DNA of 7,636 bases from Tatlockia sp. (GCA_013698215.1 JACCVJ010000533.1:1-7636), one strand, 5' to 3'. Shown: positions 1-6,531, counted from the stretch's first letter. Notes: generated from the sequence alone by a model not told the origin. Program-made: numbers and translations.

Positions 1-77
1 CGACATTTGAGTTAATTGGTATTGGTTATTTAGTCTGGTTTAGTATCCGCTATTTAATCAGGGCATCGAACCTGTAA
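1..77 (+). CDS. CAAD-domain membrane protein, C-terminal end (partial)
   Basis: The reading frame starting at base 3 gives about 24 residues, with a hydrophobic run (FELIGIGYLVWFSIRYLI) followed by RASNL and a TAA at 75-77. This resembles the end of the CAAD domain (cyanobacterial aminoacyl-tRNA synthetase appended domain), a two-helix thylakoid-membrane anchor. It occurs fused to some tRNA synthetases and as stand-alone small proteins in cyanobacteria and plastids (family knowledge). Only the second transmembrane helix is visible; the start lies outside the window. Stand-alone CAAD proteins usually continue some 15-20 residues past the ASN motif. Here TAA is followed immediately by TAG, and the same frame then resumes a plausible tail up to 146, so the protein may be shortened. 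A stand-alone protein is more likely than a synthetase fusion, but this cannot be decided here. Confidence 0.6.
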   Translation, partial: TFELIGIGYLVWFSIRYLIRASNL

Positions 78-140
78 TAGTTGTCTAAAGTTCTTCAATC
101 TTTTAAAGGACAAGTAGTTAGTAGCCAACAACCCCCCAAA

Positions 141-161
141 TCCTAAAGTACCGATTTAGGA
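141..161. repeat. 7-bp inverted repeat (hairpin) after the CAAD gene
   Basis: TCCTAAA at 141-147 and TTTAGGA at 155-161 are perfect reverse complements around a 7-nt loop. The hairpin lies just after the CAAD reading frame. No T-run follows on the plus strand, so it is not a classical rho-independent terminator. It could protect or end the upstream transcript. Confidence 0.45.
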
Positions 162-206
162 CTAAAGCCAGAAGGACAGATGAGTACATAGTAAGTACGT
201 GGTTTC

Positions 207-251
207 ACTAACGGTTAAGTGCATAATTTTTAAACTGTTGAACCCGTTAGT
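207..251. repeat. Inverted repeat in the leader of the DUF2382 gene
   Basis: ACTAACGG at 207-214 and CCGTTAGT at 244-251 are perfect 8-bp reverse complements. They extend by two more pairs (TT/AA) if one C is bulged; the spacer is 29 nt and AT-rich. The repeat sits 80-130 bp upstream of the DUF2382 start codon, where a transcription-factor operator or a 5'-leader hairpin could act. The remaining bases of the 78-333 gap show only AT-rich sequence and no convincing sigma-70 promoter. Confidence 0.4.
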
Positions 252-333
252 TTATGGAAGTTACTTACCTAAAAAAGCCTCAAACGATAACTTAATTTTT
301 CACGAATTTAATTGAAACTAGGAGATAAATAAA

Positions 334-819
334 GTGTATATTAGCGATAAAGAGAAACGCCAAATCATGGAAGAACTGGCACAAGGTAACCCGGAAATGC
401 TAATTCAGGAATCGAGTTCAAATCTCTCGCAGAGTGAACAAAAGCTTAATAATGATACTCGTGCCTCTGAAGATGTTACGCAAATACCTGACTCAAAATT
501 GCAAAATACGTCAGAGAAATCGGAAAACGATAACGCTCTTTTATCCGAGGACACCTTAAAAATATTGTCACAAGATATCGTTCGTCTAGTAGAAGAAAGA
601 TTGGTGGTCAACCATAGCAAGCGTAAAATTGGCGAGGTAATCGTCCGTAAAGAAATCGAAACCCGGATAATTCAAGTCCCAGTCAGGTACGAGAAACTGA
701 TTGTTGAACAAGTAAGTCCAGAACGCAAACAACTTGTAGAAATTAATTTAGGGCAAGCAGGCGGTACTGAAATTGAGCTAACGGAGGTTACAAATTTATA
801 TCCGGAAATTACCCAATAA
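334..819 (+). CDS. DUF2382 (YsnF/AvaK-type) domain protein
   Basis: This is a 161-residue protein starting with GTG. The start is supported by AGGAGAT at 320-326, seven bases upstream. Residues 1-85 are polar, rich in Ser, Asn, Glu and Asp, and probably disordered. Residues 86-140 carry the recognisable block: VEERLVVNHSKRKIGEV, then VRKEIETRIIQVPVR and EKLIVEQVSPERKQL, ending in a NLGQ motif. This pattern matches DUF2382, a beta-rich domain found in cyanobacterial AvaK and Bacillus YsnF. Its biochemical role is unknown, and several members are linked to stress or akinete formation (family knowledge). No signal peptide or membrane segment is seen, so it is likely cytoplasmic. The C-terminus after NLGQ is only about 20 residues long, which seems short for cyanobacterial relatives and may reflect a frameshift (see findings). 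It appears monocistronic, with its own terminator downstream. The domain call is good; the function is unknown. Confidence 0.85.
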   Translation: MYISDKEKRQIMEELAQGNPEMLIQESSSNLSQSEQKLNNDTRASEDVTQIPDSKLQNTSEKSENDNALLSEDTLKILSQDIVRLVEERLVVNHSKRKIGEVIVRKEIETRIIQVPVRYEKLIVEQVSPERKQLVEINLGQAGGTEIELTEVTNLYPEITQ

Positions 820-923
820 CAGCAGACAATCTTTATGGATTCGGTGATGTTGCTGCGGCGGCGCAGTTTATTTTTCCTCCTCCAGAGATAGAGGCGATCG
901 CCCTATAATTGAAAGATATTTTT

Positions 924-953
924 AAACCCACCTTGTTAACAAAGCGGGTTTTT
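924..953 (+). terminator. Rho-independent terminator of the DUF2382 gene
   Basis: AAACCC at 924-929 pairs with GGGTTT at 946-951. The inner part continues with further pairs (CTTG/CAA-type) interrupted by mismatches, closing on a TTAA loop. The right arm runs into TTTTT (949-953), as expected for a plus-strand terminator. It lies between two convergent genes. On the minus strand the stem is followed by A's, so it probably does not terminate gcvP in the same way. Confidence 0.6.
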
Positions 954-971
954 AATCAAATTGCTAAAACT

Positions 972-3875
972 TTAACTGTCTGAGTAGGCTGTCATGGGCA
1001 GACAAGAACACACAAAATTGCGATCGCCAAAAGCGTTATCTATCCGACTAACCACCGTCCAAAACTTATACTCTCGCGTCCACGATGCGGGATAAGCAGC
1101 GCTGTTACGGCTATAAGAATGCTCCCATTCGTCAGCCATTAATACCTCCGCCGTATGGGGGGCATTTTTCAAGACATTATCTTGCATATCTGCGTTGCCT
1201 TGCTCAATGTCTGCGATCTCTTGACGAATTAAAGTCATAGCTTGGCAAAAACGATCTAATTCTGCTTTCGATTCGCTTTCTGTTGGCTCTACCATAATCG
1301 TTCCAGCTACGGGCCAAGAAACTGTCGGTGCATGAAAGCCGTAATCCATAAGTCGTTTGGCAATATCATCTACCTCAATACTGGCGCTTTTTTTCAAGCT
1401 CCGCAAGTCCAAAATACACTCATGGGCGACGAGTCCAGCTTTGCCTTTATACAATACGGGATAATGATCTTGAAGTTGATGAGCAATATAGTTAGCGTTG
1501 AGAATTGCTACTTTAGTGGCTTGAGTTAACCCTTCAGCGCCCATCATAGCGATGTACATCCAGGAAATAGTCAAAATGCTGGCACTACCCCAAGGAGCCG
1601 CCGCTACCGCTCCAATACCTTGTTCTCCGCCCATAGAAACTACCGAGTGTCCCGGCAAAAATGGCACTAAATGAGCCATTACCCCAATGGGGCCCATTCC
1701 TGGCCCGCCGCCACCGTGAGGGATACAAAAAGTTTTGTGCAAGTTCAAGTGACAAACATCTGCGCCAAAATCTCCCGGACGACATAAACCGACTTGGGCG
1801 TTCATATTTGCCCCATCCATGTAAACTTGTCCGCCGTGACTGTGAACTATAGCGCAGATATCCTTAATTTCCTCCTCAAAAACACCGTGAGTAGAAGGAT
1901 AAGTTACCATCAGCGCCGCTAGTTCGTTGCTATGCTTTTGGGCTAAAGCTTGCAAGTCGGCTAAATCTACGTTTCCTTGTTCGTCACAGGCGACGGGAAC
2001 TACTTTCATGCCGCACATTACCGCACTCGCGGGGTTTGTACCGTGAGCGGAAGTAGGAATTAAACAAACATTTCGATGTCCTTCGTTGCGCTGTTCGTGG
2101 TACTGACGAATTACGAGTAATCCTGTATATTCTCCTTGAGAACCTGCGTTTGGTTGCAGCGAAATTCCGGCAAAACCTGTAATTTCTCCTAGCCAGTCTT
2201 CAAGTTGGGCAAATAATTCTTGATAACCCCTAGTTTGACTTAGCGGTGCGAAGGGGTGAATGTTACCAAATTCTGCCCAGGTTACAGGCATCATCTCTGC
2301 TGTTGCGTTTAACTTCATCGTGCATGAACCTAAAGGAATCATTGATGTAGTTAAAGATAAATCTTTAGATTGCAAGCGGTACAGGTAACGTAAAAGCTCG
2401 GTTTCGCTCTGGTAACTATTAAATACTGGATGAGTTAAGTAGCTGCTAGTCCGTTTTAAAGTGGGCGGATTTACTTTAACTTGAGTTGCTAATTCTTCAA
2501 TATTAAAAGGCAACTCACTATTTAAGGCAAAAATTTCTAACAGTTCTTGAACGTCTACTAATGTAGTAGTTTCATCTAAAGAAATGCCTAAAGATGTATT
2601 GCTCAAATCCCGGAGATTAATTTTTCGTTTTTGGGCGGCTTTGAGGATGTCCTTCACAATTAGGCGATCGCCAACTACCTTAACTGTATCAAAAATCTCT
2701 GTACTACCCAACTTATAACCCAGCTTTTGCAACCCTGTAGCCAACACTGCGGTCAAAGCGTGGATATCTTGAGCAATGTTTCTTAGTCCTTCTGCGCCAT
2801 GATACACCGCATACATTCCCGCCATTACCGCTAGTAAAACTTGCGCCGTACAAATGTTGCTAGTGGCTTTGTCGCGTCTAATATGTTGCTCTCTTGTTTG
2901 CAAAGCTAAACGTAGCGCTGTTTTACCTTTTACATCTTTAGAAACTCCCACAATTCGCCCTGGTACTTGGCGTTTGTACTCCTCCTTGGTGGCGAAATAA
3001 GCCGCGTGAGGCCCCCCGTAGCCTAAGGGAATACCAAAGCGCTGAGTGCTTCCTACAGCTATATCTGCGCCAAATTCTCCTGGAGGCATGAGCAAAGTCA
3101 AACTCAATATATCGGCAGCTACCGTTACTAAAGCGCCTTGAGTGTGAGCTTGTTCTACAAAAGCACGGTAATCATAAATTGTCCCGTCGGTGGCTGGATA
3201 TTGCAGCAATACGCCAAAAACTTGTTGCTCAAAGGTAAAATCTTGATGGTTGCCAACAATTACATCAATACCCAATGGTTGGGCGCGAGTTTGGATAACT
3301 TCAATAGTTTGAGGATGACAGCTATTACTAACAAAAAATGCTTTTGATTTATTTTTGCTAATTCCATAGCTCATTGTCATAGCTTCCGCCGCCGCCGTTG
3401 CTTCATCTAACAAGGAAGCATTGGCAATTTCTAGCCCTGTTAAGTCAATAATTACGGTTTGAAAATTGAGCAGCGCCTCTAGTCGTCCTTGGGCTATTTC
3501 TGGTTGATAAGGAGTATAAGCCGTGTACCAGCCGGGATTTTCTAAAATATTTCTTTGAATTACAGGCGGGGTAATGCAGTTGTGGTAGCCCATGCCAATA
3601 AAAGAGCGAAAAACCTCGTTTTTGAGCGAAATTGCCCTTAATTTGGTTAAAGCTGCTTGTTCGCTCAAAGCTGCGGGTAAATTTAGCTGTTTATTATACC
3701 TAATTGAGTAAGGAACAGTTTTATCTATCAAGTCATCTAAGCTTGCTAGTCCTAATACTTCTAGCATTTGGTGAATTTGAGCCGCGTTTGAGCCAAGATG
3801 CCGTTGCAGAAAATCAGGCGATCGCGCTAATATTTCTTTGTCATTTATTGCTTGAGTAGGAAGACTAACTACCAC
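972..3875 (-). CDS. gcvP: Glycine dehydrogenase (decarboxylating), P-protein of the glycine cleavage system
   Basis: The 967-residue protein is full length for the homodimeric (fused) P-protein of cyanobacteria, enterobacteria and mitochondria. It decarboxylates glycine with pyridoxal phosphate and passes the aminomethyl group to the lipoyl arm of GcvH, the entry step of photorespiratory glycine breakdown. The N-terminal half (to about 450) contains FIGMGY, PGWYTAYTPYQPEIAQGRLE and STQRFGIPLGYGGPHAAYFA. The C-terminal half contains PLGSCTMKLN (about 515-525), HGTNPAS (about 610), MDGANMNAQVG (about 690) and NLHKTFCIPHGGGGPG. There K714 is the expected PLP Schiff-base lysine and 721-726 form the Gly-rich loop. 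The end, CSCLPMTAYSDS, is typical of the family. The GTG start at 3875 is supported by GGAGAG (3888-3883), seven bases upstream. gcvH lies 118 nt upstream on the same strand and is probably cotranscribed. The frame is uninterrupted and all key residues seen are intact. Confidence 0.98.
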   Translation of the reverse strand: MVVSLPTQAINDKEILARSPDFLQRHLGSNAAQIHQMLEVLGLASLDDLIDKTVPYSIRYNKQLNLPAALSEQAALTKLRAISLKNEVFRSFIGMGYHNCITPPVIQRNILENPGWYTAYTPYQPEIAQGRLEALLNFQTVIIDLTGLEIANASLLDEATAAAEAMTMSYGISKNKSKAFFVSNSCHPQTIEVIQTRAQPLGIDVIVGNHQDFTFEQQVFGVLLQYPATDGTIYDYRAFVEQAHTQGALVTVAADILSLTLLMPPGEFGADIAVGSTQRFGIPLGYGGPHAAYFATKEEYKRQVPGRIVGVSKDVKGKTALRLALQTREQHIRRDKATSNICTAQVLLAVMAGMYAVYHGAEGLRNIAQDIHALTAVLATGLQKLGYKLGSTEIFDTVKVVGDRLIVKDILKAAQKRKINLRDLSNTSLGISLDETTTLVDVQELLEIFALNSELPFNIEELATQVKVNPPTLKRTSSYLTHPVFNSYQSETELLRYLYRLQSKDLSLTTSMIPLGSCTMKLNATAEMMPVTWAEFGNIHPFAPLSQTRGYQELFAQLEDWLGEITGFAGISLQPNAGSQGEYTGLLVIRQYHEQRNEGHRNVCLIPTSAHGTNPASAVMCGMKVVPVACDEQGNVDLADLQALAQKHSNELAALMVTYPSTHGVFEEEIKDICAIVHSHGGQVYMDGANMNAQVGLCRPGDFGADVCHLNLHKTFCIPHGGGGPGMGPIGVMAHLVPFLPGHSVVSMGGEQGIGAVAAAPWGSASILTISWMYIAMMGAEGLTQATKVAILNANYIAHQLQDHYPVLYKGKAGLVAHECILDLRSLKKSASIEVDDIAKRLMDYGFHAPTVSWPVAGTIMVEPTESESKAELDRFCQAMTLIRQEIADIEQGNADMQDNVLKNAPHTAEVLMADEWEHSYSRNSAAYPASWTREYKFWTVVSRIDNAFGDRNFVCSCLPMTAYSDS

Positions 3876-3905
3876 TAAATGGCTCTCCAGAGGTGACTTT
3901 ATACA

Positions 3906-3931
3906 TATTCTGCAACATTTTTTTGCAAATA
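3906..3931. repeat. Inner hairpin in the gcvH-gcvP spacer
   Basis: TATTCTGCAA (3906-3915) and TTGCAAATA (3923-3931) form a nine-pair stem with a one-base bulge around a 7-nt loop. Read on the minus strand, it follows directly after the 3932-3982 repeat and lies about 30 nt before the gcvP start codon. No T-run follows it on the minus strand. Confidence 0.45.
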
Positions 3932-3982
3932 GGGACTAGATTATTAATAATTTTGAGTAAAAATTTATAGTTTTCTAGTCCC
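3932..3982. repeat. 9-bp inverted repeat just after gcvH
   Basis: GGGACTAGA (3932-3940) and TCTAGTCCC (3974-3982) are perfect reverse complements around 33 nt of very AT-rich sequence. That loop region also overlaps a 12-bp palindrome, ATTATTAATAAT (3940-3951). The right arm starts 11 nt past the gcvH stop codon. As RNA on the minus strand it would form a GC-capped hairpin between gcvH and gcvP. It could be a partial terminator, an mRNA-stabilising element or a processing site that sets the H:P ratio; that role is inference. Confidence 0.5.
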
Positions 3983-3993
3983 GCAATATAAAG

Positions 3994-4383
3994 TTAGTGA
4001 CCTTCTACTAAAGCGCGGTATTCTGAAGCCGTTAAAGCATCATCCGCTTCGCTTTGAGCGTCAACGCGGACTTTGAGCAACCAGCCTTCACCATAAGGAT
4101 CTTCAGCTACTTGTTCGGGGGTTTCTATTACCGCCTCATTGCGCTCAATTATCGTACCGCTAATAGCTGATACTAAGTCTTCAACGGCTTTTACTGATTC
4201 TACCGAGCCAAAGGTTTCGCTCTTTGTGACAACTTCGCCAACTTCGGGCAATTCTAAAAAGACAATATCGCCTAATTGGTCTACAGCAAAAGCACTAATA
4301 CCAATAGTTGCAATATCGCCATCGAAGCGCACGTACTCGTGAGAGTCTAGGTATTTTAAGTCGTCTGGGTATTCTAAAGCCAT
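3994..4383 (-). CDS. gcvH: Glycine cleavage system H-protein
   Basis: The 129-residue length is standard for H-protein, the small lipoylated shuttle of the glycine cleavage complex. The lipoyl arm carries the aminomethyl group from GcvP to GcvT and is reoxidised by L-protein. The motif GSVESVKAVED at 59-69 contains the lipoylation lysine K65. The N-terminal YLDSHEYVRFDGD and ATIGISAFAVDQLGDIVFLELPEVG segments, and the C-terminal DPYGEGWLLKV, are characteristic. The ATG start gives the expected N-terminus. The only purine-rich ribosome-binding candidate (AGGAG, 4406-4402) is 18 nt away, longer than usual. The gene is transcribed away from the acetyltransferase gene at 4524 and lies 118 nt upstream of gcvP, with which it probably forms an operon. 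No missing residues or disruptions were seen. Confidence 0.98.
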   Translation of the reverse strand: MALEYPDDLKYLDSHEYVRFDGDIATIGISAFAVDQLGDIVFLELPEVGEVVTKSETFGSVESVKAVEDLVSAISGTIIERNEAVIETPEQVAEDPYGEGWLLKVRVDAQSEADDALTASEYRALVEGH

Positions 4384-4462
4384 AAAATTATTACTTTTTT
4401 GCTCCTAGGATTACTTGCTTGCGCGATCGCTCTAGCTAAAAATAGCAATAACACGGATCGAA

Positions 4463-4492
4463 TTGACAGCAATAGGGCAACTTATCTATTTT
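4463..4492 (+). promoter_or_regulatory. Candidate sigma-70 promoter of the acetyltransferase gene
   Basis: A consensus TTGACA (-35) at 4463-4468 is followed after 18 bp by TATTTT (-10, four of six matches) at 4487-4492. The expected start is near 4499, about 25 nt before the ATG at 4524. It lies in the 140-bp divergent gap shared with gcvH. No equally good minus-strand promoter was found for gcvH. The gap also holds a HIP1 site (4423-4430) and a small GCTA/TAGC dyad (4435-4446). Confidence 0.5.
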
Positions 4493-4523
4493 GCACTGCT
4501 TGTAGTGTTAGGGAGGTCTTGGA

Positions 4524-5024
4524 ATGAGCAATAACGAGTTAATTTTGGCATCTAGGTTAATAGTACGTCCAGCAGAAGTCGCAGAAGCAGAAATAATTTT
4601 ATCTTTTATTACCAAGAAGTCGGAGTTTGACTGCAATATCGGCGCTTTCTCCGGGAAGATTGAAACTTCCGCCGAGAAAATTCGCCAAACTATCTTTAGT
4701 ACCAATCCTTCAGCGCAAGTTTTGTTTGCTGAGATAGAACAACCGATTGGATTTGCTTTGTATTATTTTAGATACTCCTCGTTTAAAGGGTTGCCTAGTA
4801 TTTGGCTTGACGATTTGTATGTAGATGAAAAATTTAGAAGTAAACAAGTAGGCGCAGCACTAATGAGTTATCTAGCTCAAGTTGCTAACAATCATCACTG
4901 TACTCACCTGGCTTGGACGGCTGATGTTCGCAATACTCGCACGGTTGGTTTTTATCATCGCTTGGGCGCAGAAGTTATAGAGCAAAAGGGTAACGTTTGT
5001 TTTTTCCAGTGGATACCGCAATAA
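4524..5024 (+). CDS. GNAT-family N-acetyltransferase (SSAT-like)
   Basis: This 166-residue protein has the GNAT fold pattern of enzymes that move an acetyl group from acetyl-CoA to an amine. RLIVRPAEVAEAEIILSFI (11-29) is the usual first strand-helix. FAEIEQPIGFALYYFRYSSFKGLPSIWLDDLYVDEKFRSKQVGAALM (about 68-114) covers the central strands and motif A; R105-SKQVG-A111 is the pyrophosphate-binding loop, with Gln where many members have Gly or Arg. NTRTVGFYHRLGAEV (137-151) is motif B. The GFALYYF-SSFKG-LDDLYV order is like the spermidine/spermine (diamine) acetyltransferase subgroup, but the substrate cannot be read from sequence and could be a polyamine, an amino acid or a small molecule. GGGAGG at 4511-4516, seven bases upstream, supports the ATG. 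It is followed 79 bp downstream by the TIGR03643-type gene on the same strand. The link to glycine cleavage is positional only. Confidence 0.88.
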   Translation: MSNNELILASRLIVRPAEVAEAEIILSFITKKSEFDCNIGAFSGKIETSAEKIRQTIFSTNPSAQVLFAEIEQPIGFALYYFRYSSFKGLPSIWLDDLYVDEKFRSKQVGAALMSYLAQVANNHHCTHLAWTADVRNTRTVGFYHRLGAEVIEQKGNVCFFQWIPQ

Positions 5025-5044
5025 TGTACCTGCTTAAGGACAGA

Positions 5045-5050
5045 TATAAT
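5045..5050 (+). promoter_or_regulatory. Candidate -10 element for the TIGR03643-type gene
   Basis: A perfect TATAAT lies at 5045-5050, 53 bp before the ATG at 5104, but no recognisable -35 box is found 16-18 bp upstream. It lies within the loop of a weak GGACA/TGTCC dyad (5038-5059) that lacks a T-run. The small gene may therefore have its own start, or be read through from the acetyltransferase gene. Confidence 0.25.
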
Positions 5051-5103
5051 TCCTTGTCCCAACACGTTAAATTAGAAGTACGCAGTCAGACATTCTCTAC
5101 AGC

Positions 5104-5361
5104 ATGAACTTACCTAATCTTGATTCGGAAACTATCGATCGCATCCTCGAAATGGCGTGGGAAGATCGCACTCCCTTTGAAGCGATCGCTTTACAATTTG
5201 GATTACAAGAACCTCAAGTTATTGAGCTAATGCGGCAACAAATGCAAGCATCAAGCTTCAAAATGTGGCGCAAGCGCGTAAGTGGGCGCAAAACTAAACA
5301 CCTCAAACAGCGCGACTTTATCAGCGGGCGTTTTCGCTCTGATAATCAAAAAGGTTCTTAA
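5104..5361 (+). CDS. TIGR03643 (DUF2805) family small protein, function unknown
   Basis: The 85-residue protein matches the TIGR03643/DUF2805 pattern. An N-terminal helix contains IDRILEMAWEDRTPFEAIALQFGLQEPQVIELMRQQM (about 11-47), a helix-turn-helix-like arrangement. It is followed by SSFKMWRKRVSGRKTKH (51-67), rich in Arg and Lys. The family is small, widespread in cyanobacteria, proteobacteria and Bacteroidetes, and has no known role (family knowledge). The HTH-like N-terminus plus basic tail suggests nucleic-acid binding, which is inference. No good ribosome-binding site precedes the ATG. A HIP1 site lies within the gene (5182-5189). The C-terminal end (FRSDNQKGS) is polar. The gene ends 3 bp from the convergent gcvT stop. 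Confidence 0.85.
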   Translation: MNLPNLDSETIDRILEMAWEDRTPFEAIALQFGLQEPQVIELMRQQMQASSFKMWRKRVSGRKTKHLKQRDFISGRFRSDNQKGS

Positions 5362-5364
5362 AAC

Positions 5365-6483
5365 TCAATAAGCTTTTTTATAAAAAGGTTTTTTAACTAC
5401 CAATGCTGGGTAAGTTTTCCCTCTAATTTCTACTTCCAATGATTGCCCAATTTTAGCAAGTTCCGTAGGTACGTAAGCAAGGGCGACAGGATAACCCAAG
5501 GTTGGCGATATTGTCCCGCTAGTAATTTCCCCTACAATCCGACCGTTTGATAATACTTGGTAGCCGTGACGGGCAATATTGCGTCCCTGCATTTGCAAAC
5601 CTACAAGTTTCCTCGGTACTCCCGCTAATTTTTGCTGCTCTAATACTTTTCTGCCAATAAAATCACCTTTAGTATCTAAATGCACTAACCAGCCTAAACC
5701 CGCCTCTAGAGGTGTAGTAGTTTCATCAATATCCTGCCCGTAGAGTGCCATTGCTGCCTCTAAACGCAACGTATCTCTTGCGCCCAAGCCGCAGGGAATA
5801 ACACCCGCCTCAAACAGATTTTGCCACAGCTTTACACCTACAGTTGGCTCTACCATAATTTCAAAGCCATCTTCTCCTGTGTAACCCGTCCGCGCCATAA
5901 ACCCTGGCTGCTCTAATACAGTAGCGTTGAGGTGTCCAAAAGCCTGAATTGGGGTTAAATCTTCTTTGACAAATTGCTGTAAATAAGTAGCCGCTTGAGG
6001 CCCTTGGACAGCAATTAATACCTGTGGGGGTAGCTCCTGTAACTGTGCTAAACTTGGGTCTAACTGTTGCAACAACCAGGCTTTGTCTTTAGCATTAGTT
6101 GCAGCGTTGACAATTGCGATCGCGCGCTGCTGCCCTGTATTATCTTCTCCTTGGTAGTAAAAAATAATATCGTCAATAATTCCCCCTTGAGGATTTAATA
6201 GTACAGTGTACTGCGAAGTCCCGCTCTGCAATCGGCTTAAATCTGAGGGAACTAAACGCTGAAATTGAGCAATTAACCCTTTACCCTGACAAGCAAACTT
6301 ACCCATGTGGGAAATATCAAACATTCCCGCCGAAGTCCTTACCGCTTGGTGTTCGTTCCCGATTCCTCCAAATTGTACGGGCATTTCCCAACCGCCAAAG
6401 CTAGTTAGCCTAGCTTTGAGTTCTACAGCTAGTTGAAATAGTGGTGTTTGAGCTAAAGGTTGCAGTAATTCTTCGTTCGCCAC
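5365..6483 (-). CDS. gcvT: Aminomethyltransferase, T-protein of the glycine cleavage system
   Basis: The 372-residue protein is full length for GcvT, which moves the methylene unit from aminomethyl-lipoyl GcvH to tetrahydrofolate and releases ammonia. Family motifs appear in order: TPLFQLAVELKAR and GGWEMPVQF (about 13-38), AGMFDISHMGKF (52-63), GGIIDD (100-105, with the conserved folate-site Asp), RTGYTGEDGFEI (198-209), CGLGARDTLRLEA (231-243), and EITSGTISPTLG (319-330) in the C-terminal domain. The start is GTG at 6483. An in-frame TAA a few codons upstream excludes an earlier start, and no Shine-Dalgarno sequence precedes it, so translation initiation may be weak or leader-poor. The neighbouring gcvH and gcvP lie on the same strand, but two opposite genes intervene, so gcvT probably has its own promoter. 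Confidence 0.97.
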   Translation of the reverse strand: MANEELLQPLAQTPLFQLAVELKARLTSFGGWEMPVQFGGIGNEHQAVRTSAGMFDISHMGKFACQGKGLIAQFQRLVPSDLSRLQSGTSQYTVLLNPQGGIIDDIIFYYQGEDNTGQQRAIAIVNAATNAKDKAWLLQQLDPSLAQLQELPPQVLIAVQGPQAATYLQQFVKEDLTPIQAFGHLNATVLEQPGFMARTGYTGEDGFEIMVEPTVGVKLWQNLFEAGVIPCGLGARDTLRLEAAMALYGQDIDETTTPLEAGLGWLVHLDTKGDFIGRKVLEQQKLAGVPRKLVGLQMQGRNIARHGYQVLSNGRIVGEITSGTISPTLGYPVALAYVPTELAKIGQSLEVEIRGKTYPALVVKKPFYKKAY

Positions 6484-6502
6484 AGATAGTTATTTTGGTA
6501 GG

Positions 6503-6531
6503 TGAATATTACCTTTATATCTTGGTTTCAA
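6503..6531 (-). promoter_or_regulatory. Weak candidate promoter of gcvT
   Basis: On the minus strand TTGAAA (6531-6526) is separated by 17 bp from TATTCA (6508-6503), giving a start about 13 nt before the GTG. Matches are partial. Such a short leader would fit the absence of a ribosome-binding site and leaves no room for a glycine riboswitch. Confidence 0.25.

Noticed and set aside
184..198. NtcA-like site GTA...TAC upstream of the DUF2382 gene
   Set aside because: The half-sites are nine bases apart instead of the required eight, and no -10 box lies at the expected distance.
405..620. 71-codon minus-strand frame inside the DUF2382 gene
   Set aside because: Antisense to a supported gene; its Ser/Cys/Phe-rich product is typical of a shadow frame.
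1332..1852. Plus- and minus-strand open frames of 63-66 codons inside gcvP (1332-1529, 1585-1785, 1661-1852)
   Set aside because: They lie wholly within the intact gcvP frame, have no family resemblance and are explained as shadows of its codon pattern.
4139..4705. Open frames opposite gcvH (4139-4342) and opposite the acetyltransferase (4508-4705)
   Set aside because: Both overlap well-supported genes on the other strand and have no ribosome-binding sites or known similarity.
5348..5396. Possible bidirectional terminator between the TIGR03643-type gene and gcvT
   Set aside because: The AAAAAGGTT copies are direct, not inverted, repeats, and the AT-rich dyad has no GC stem.
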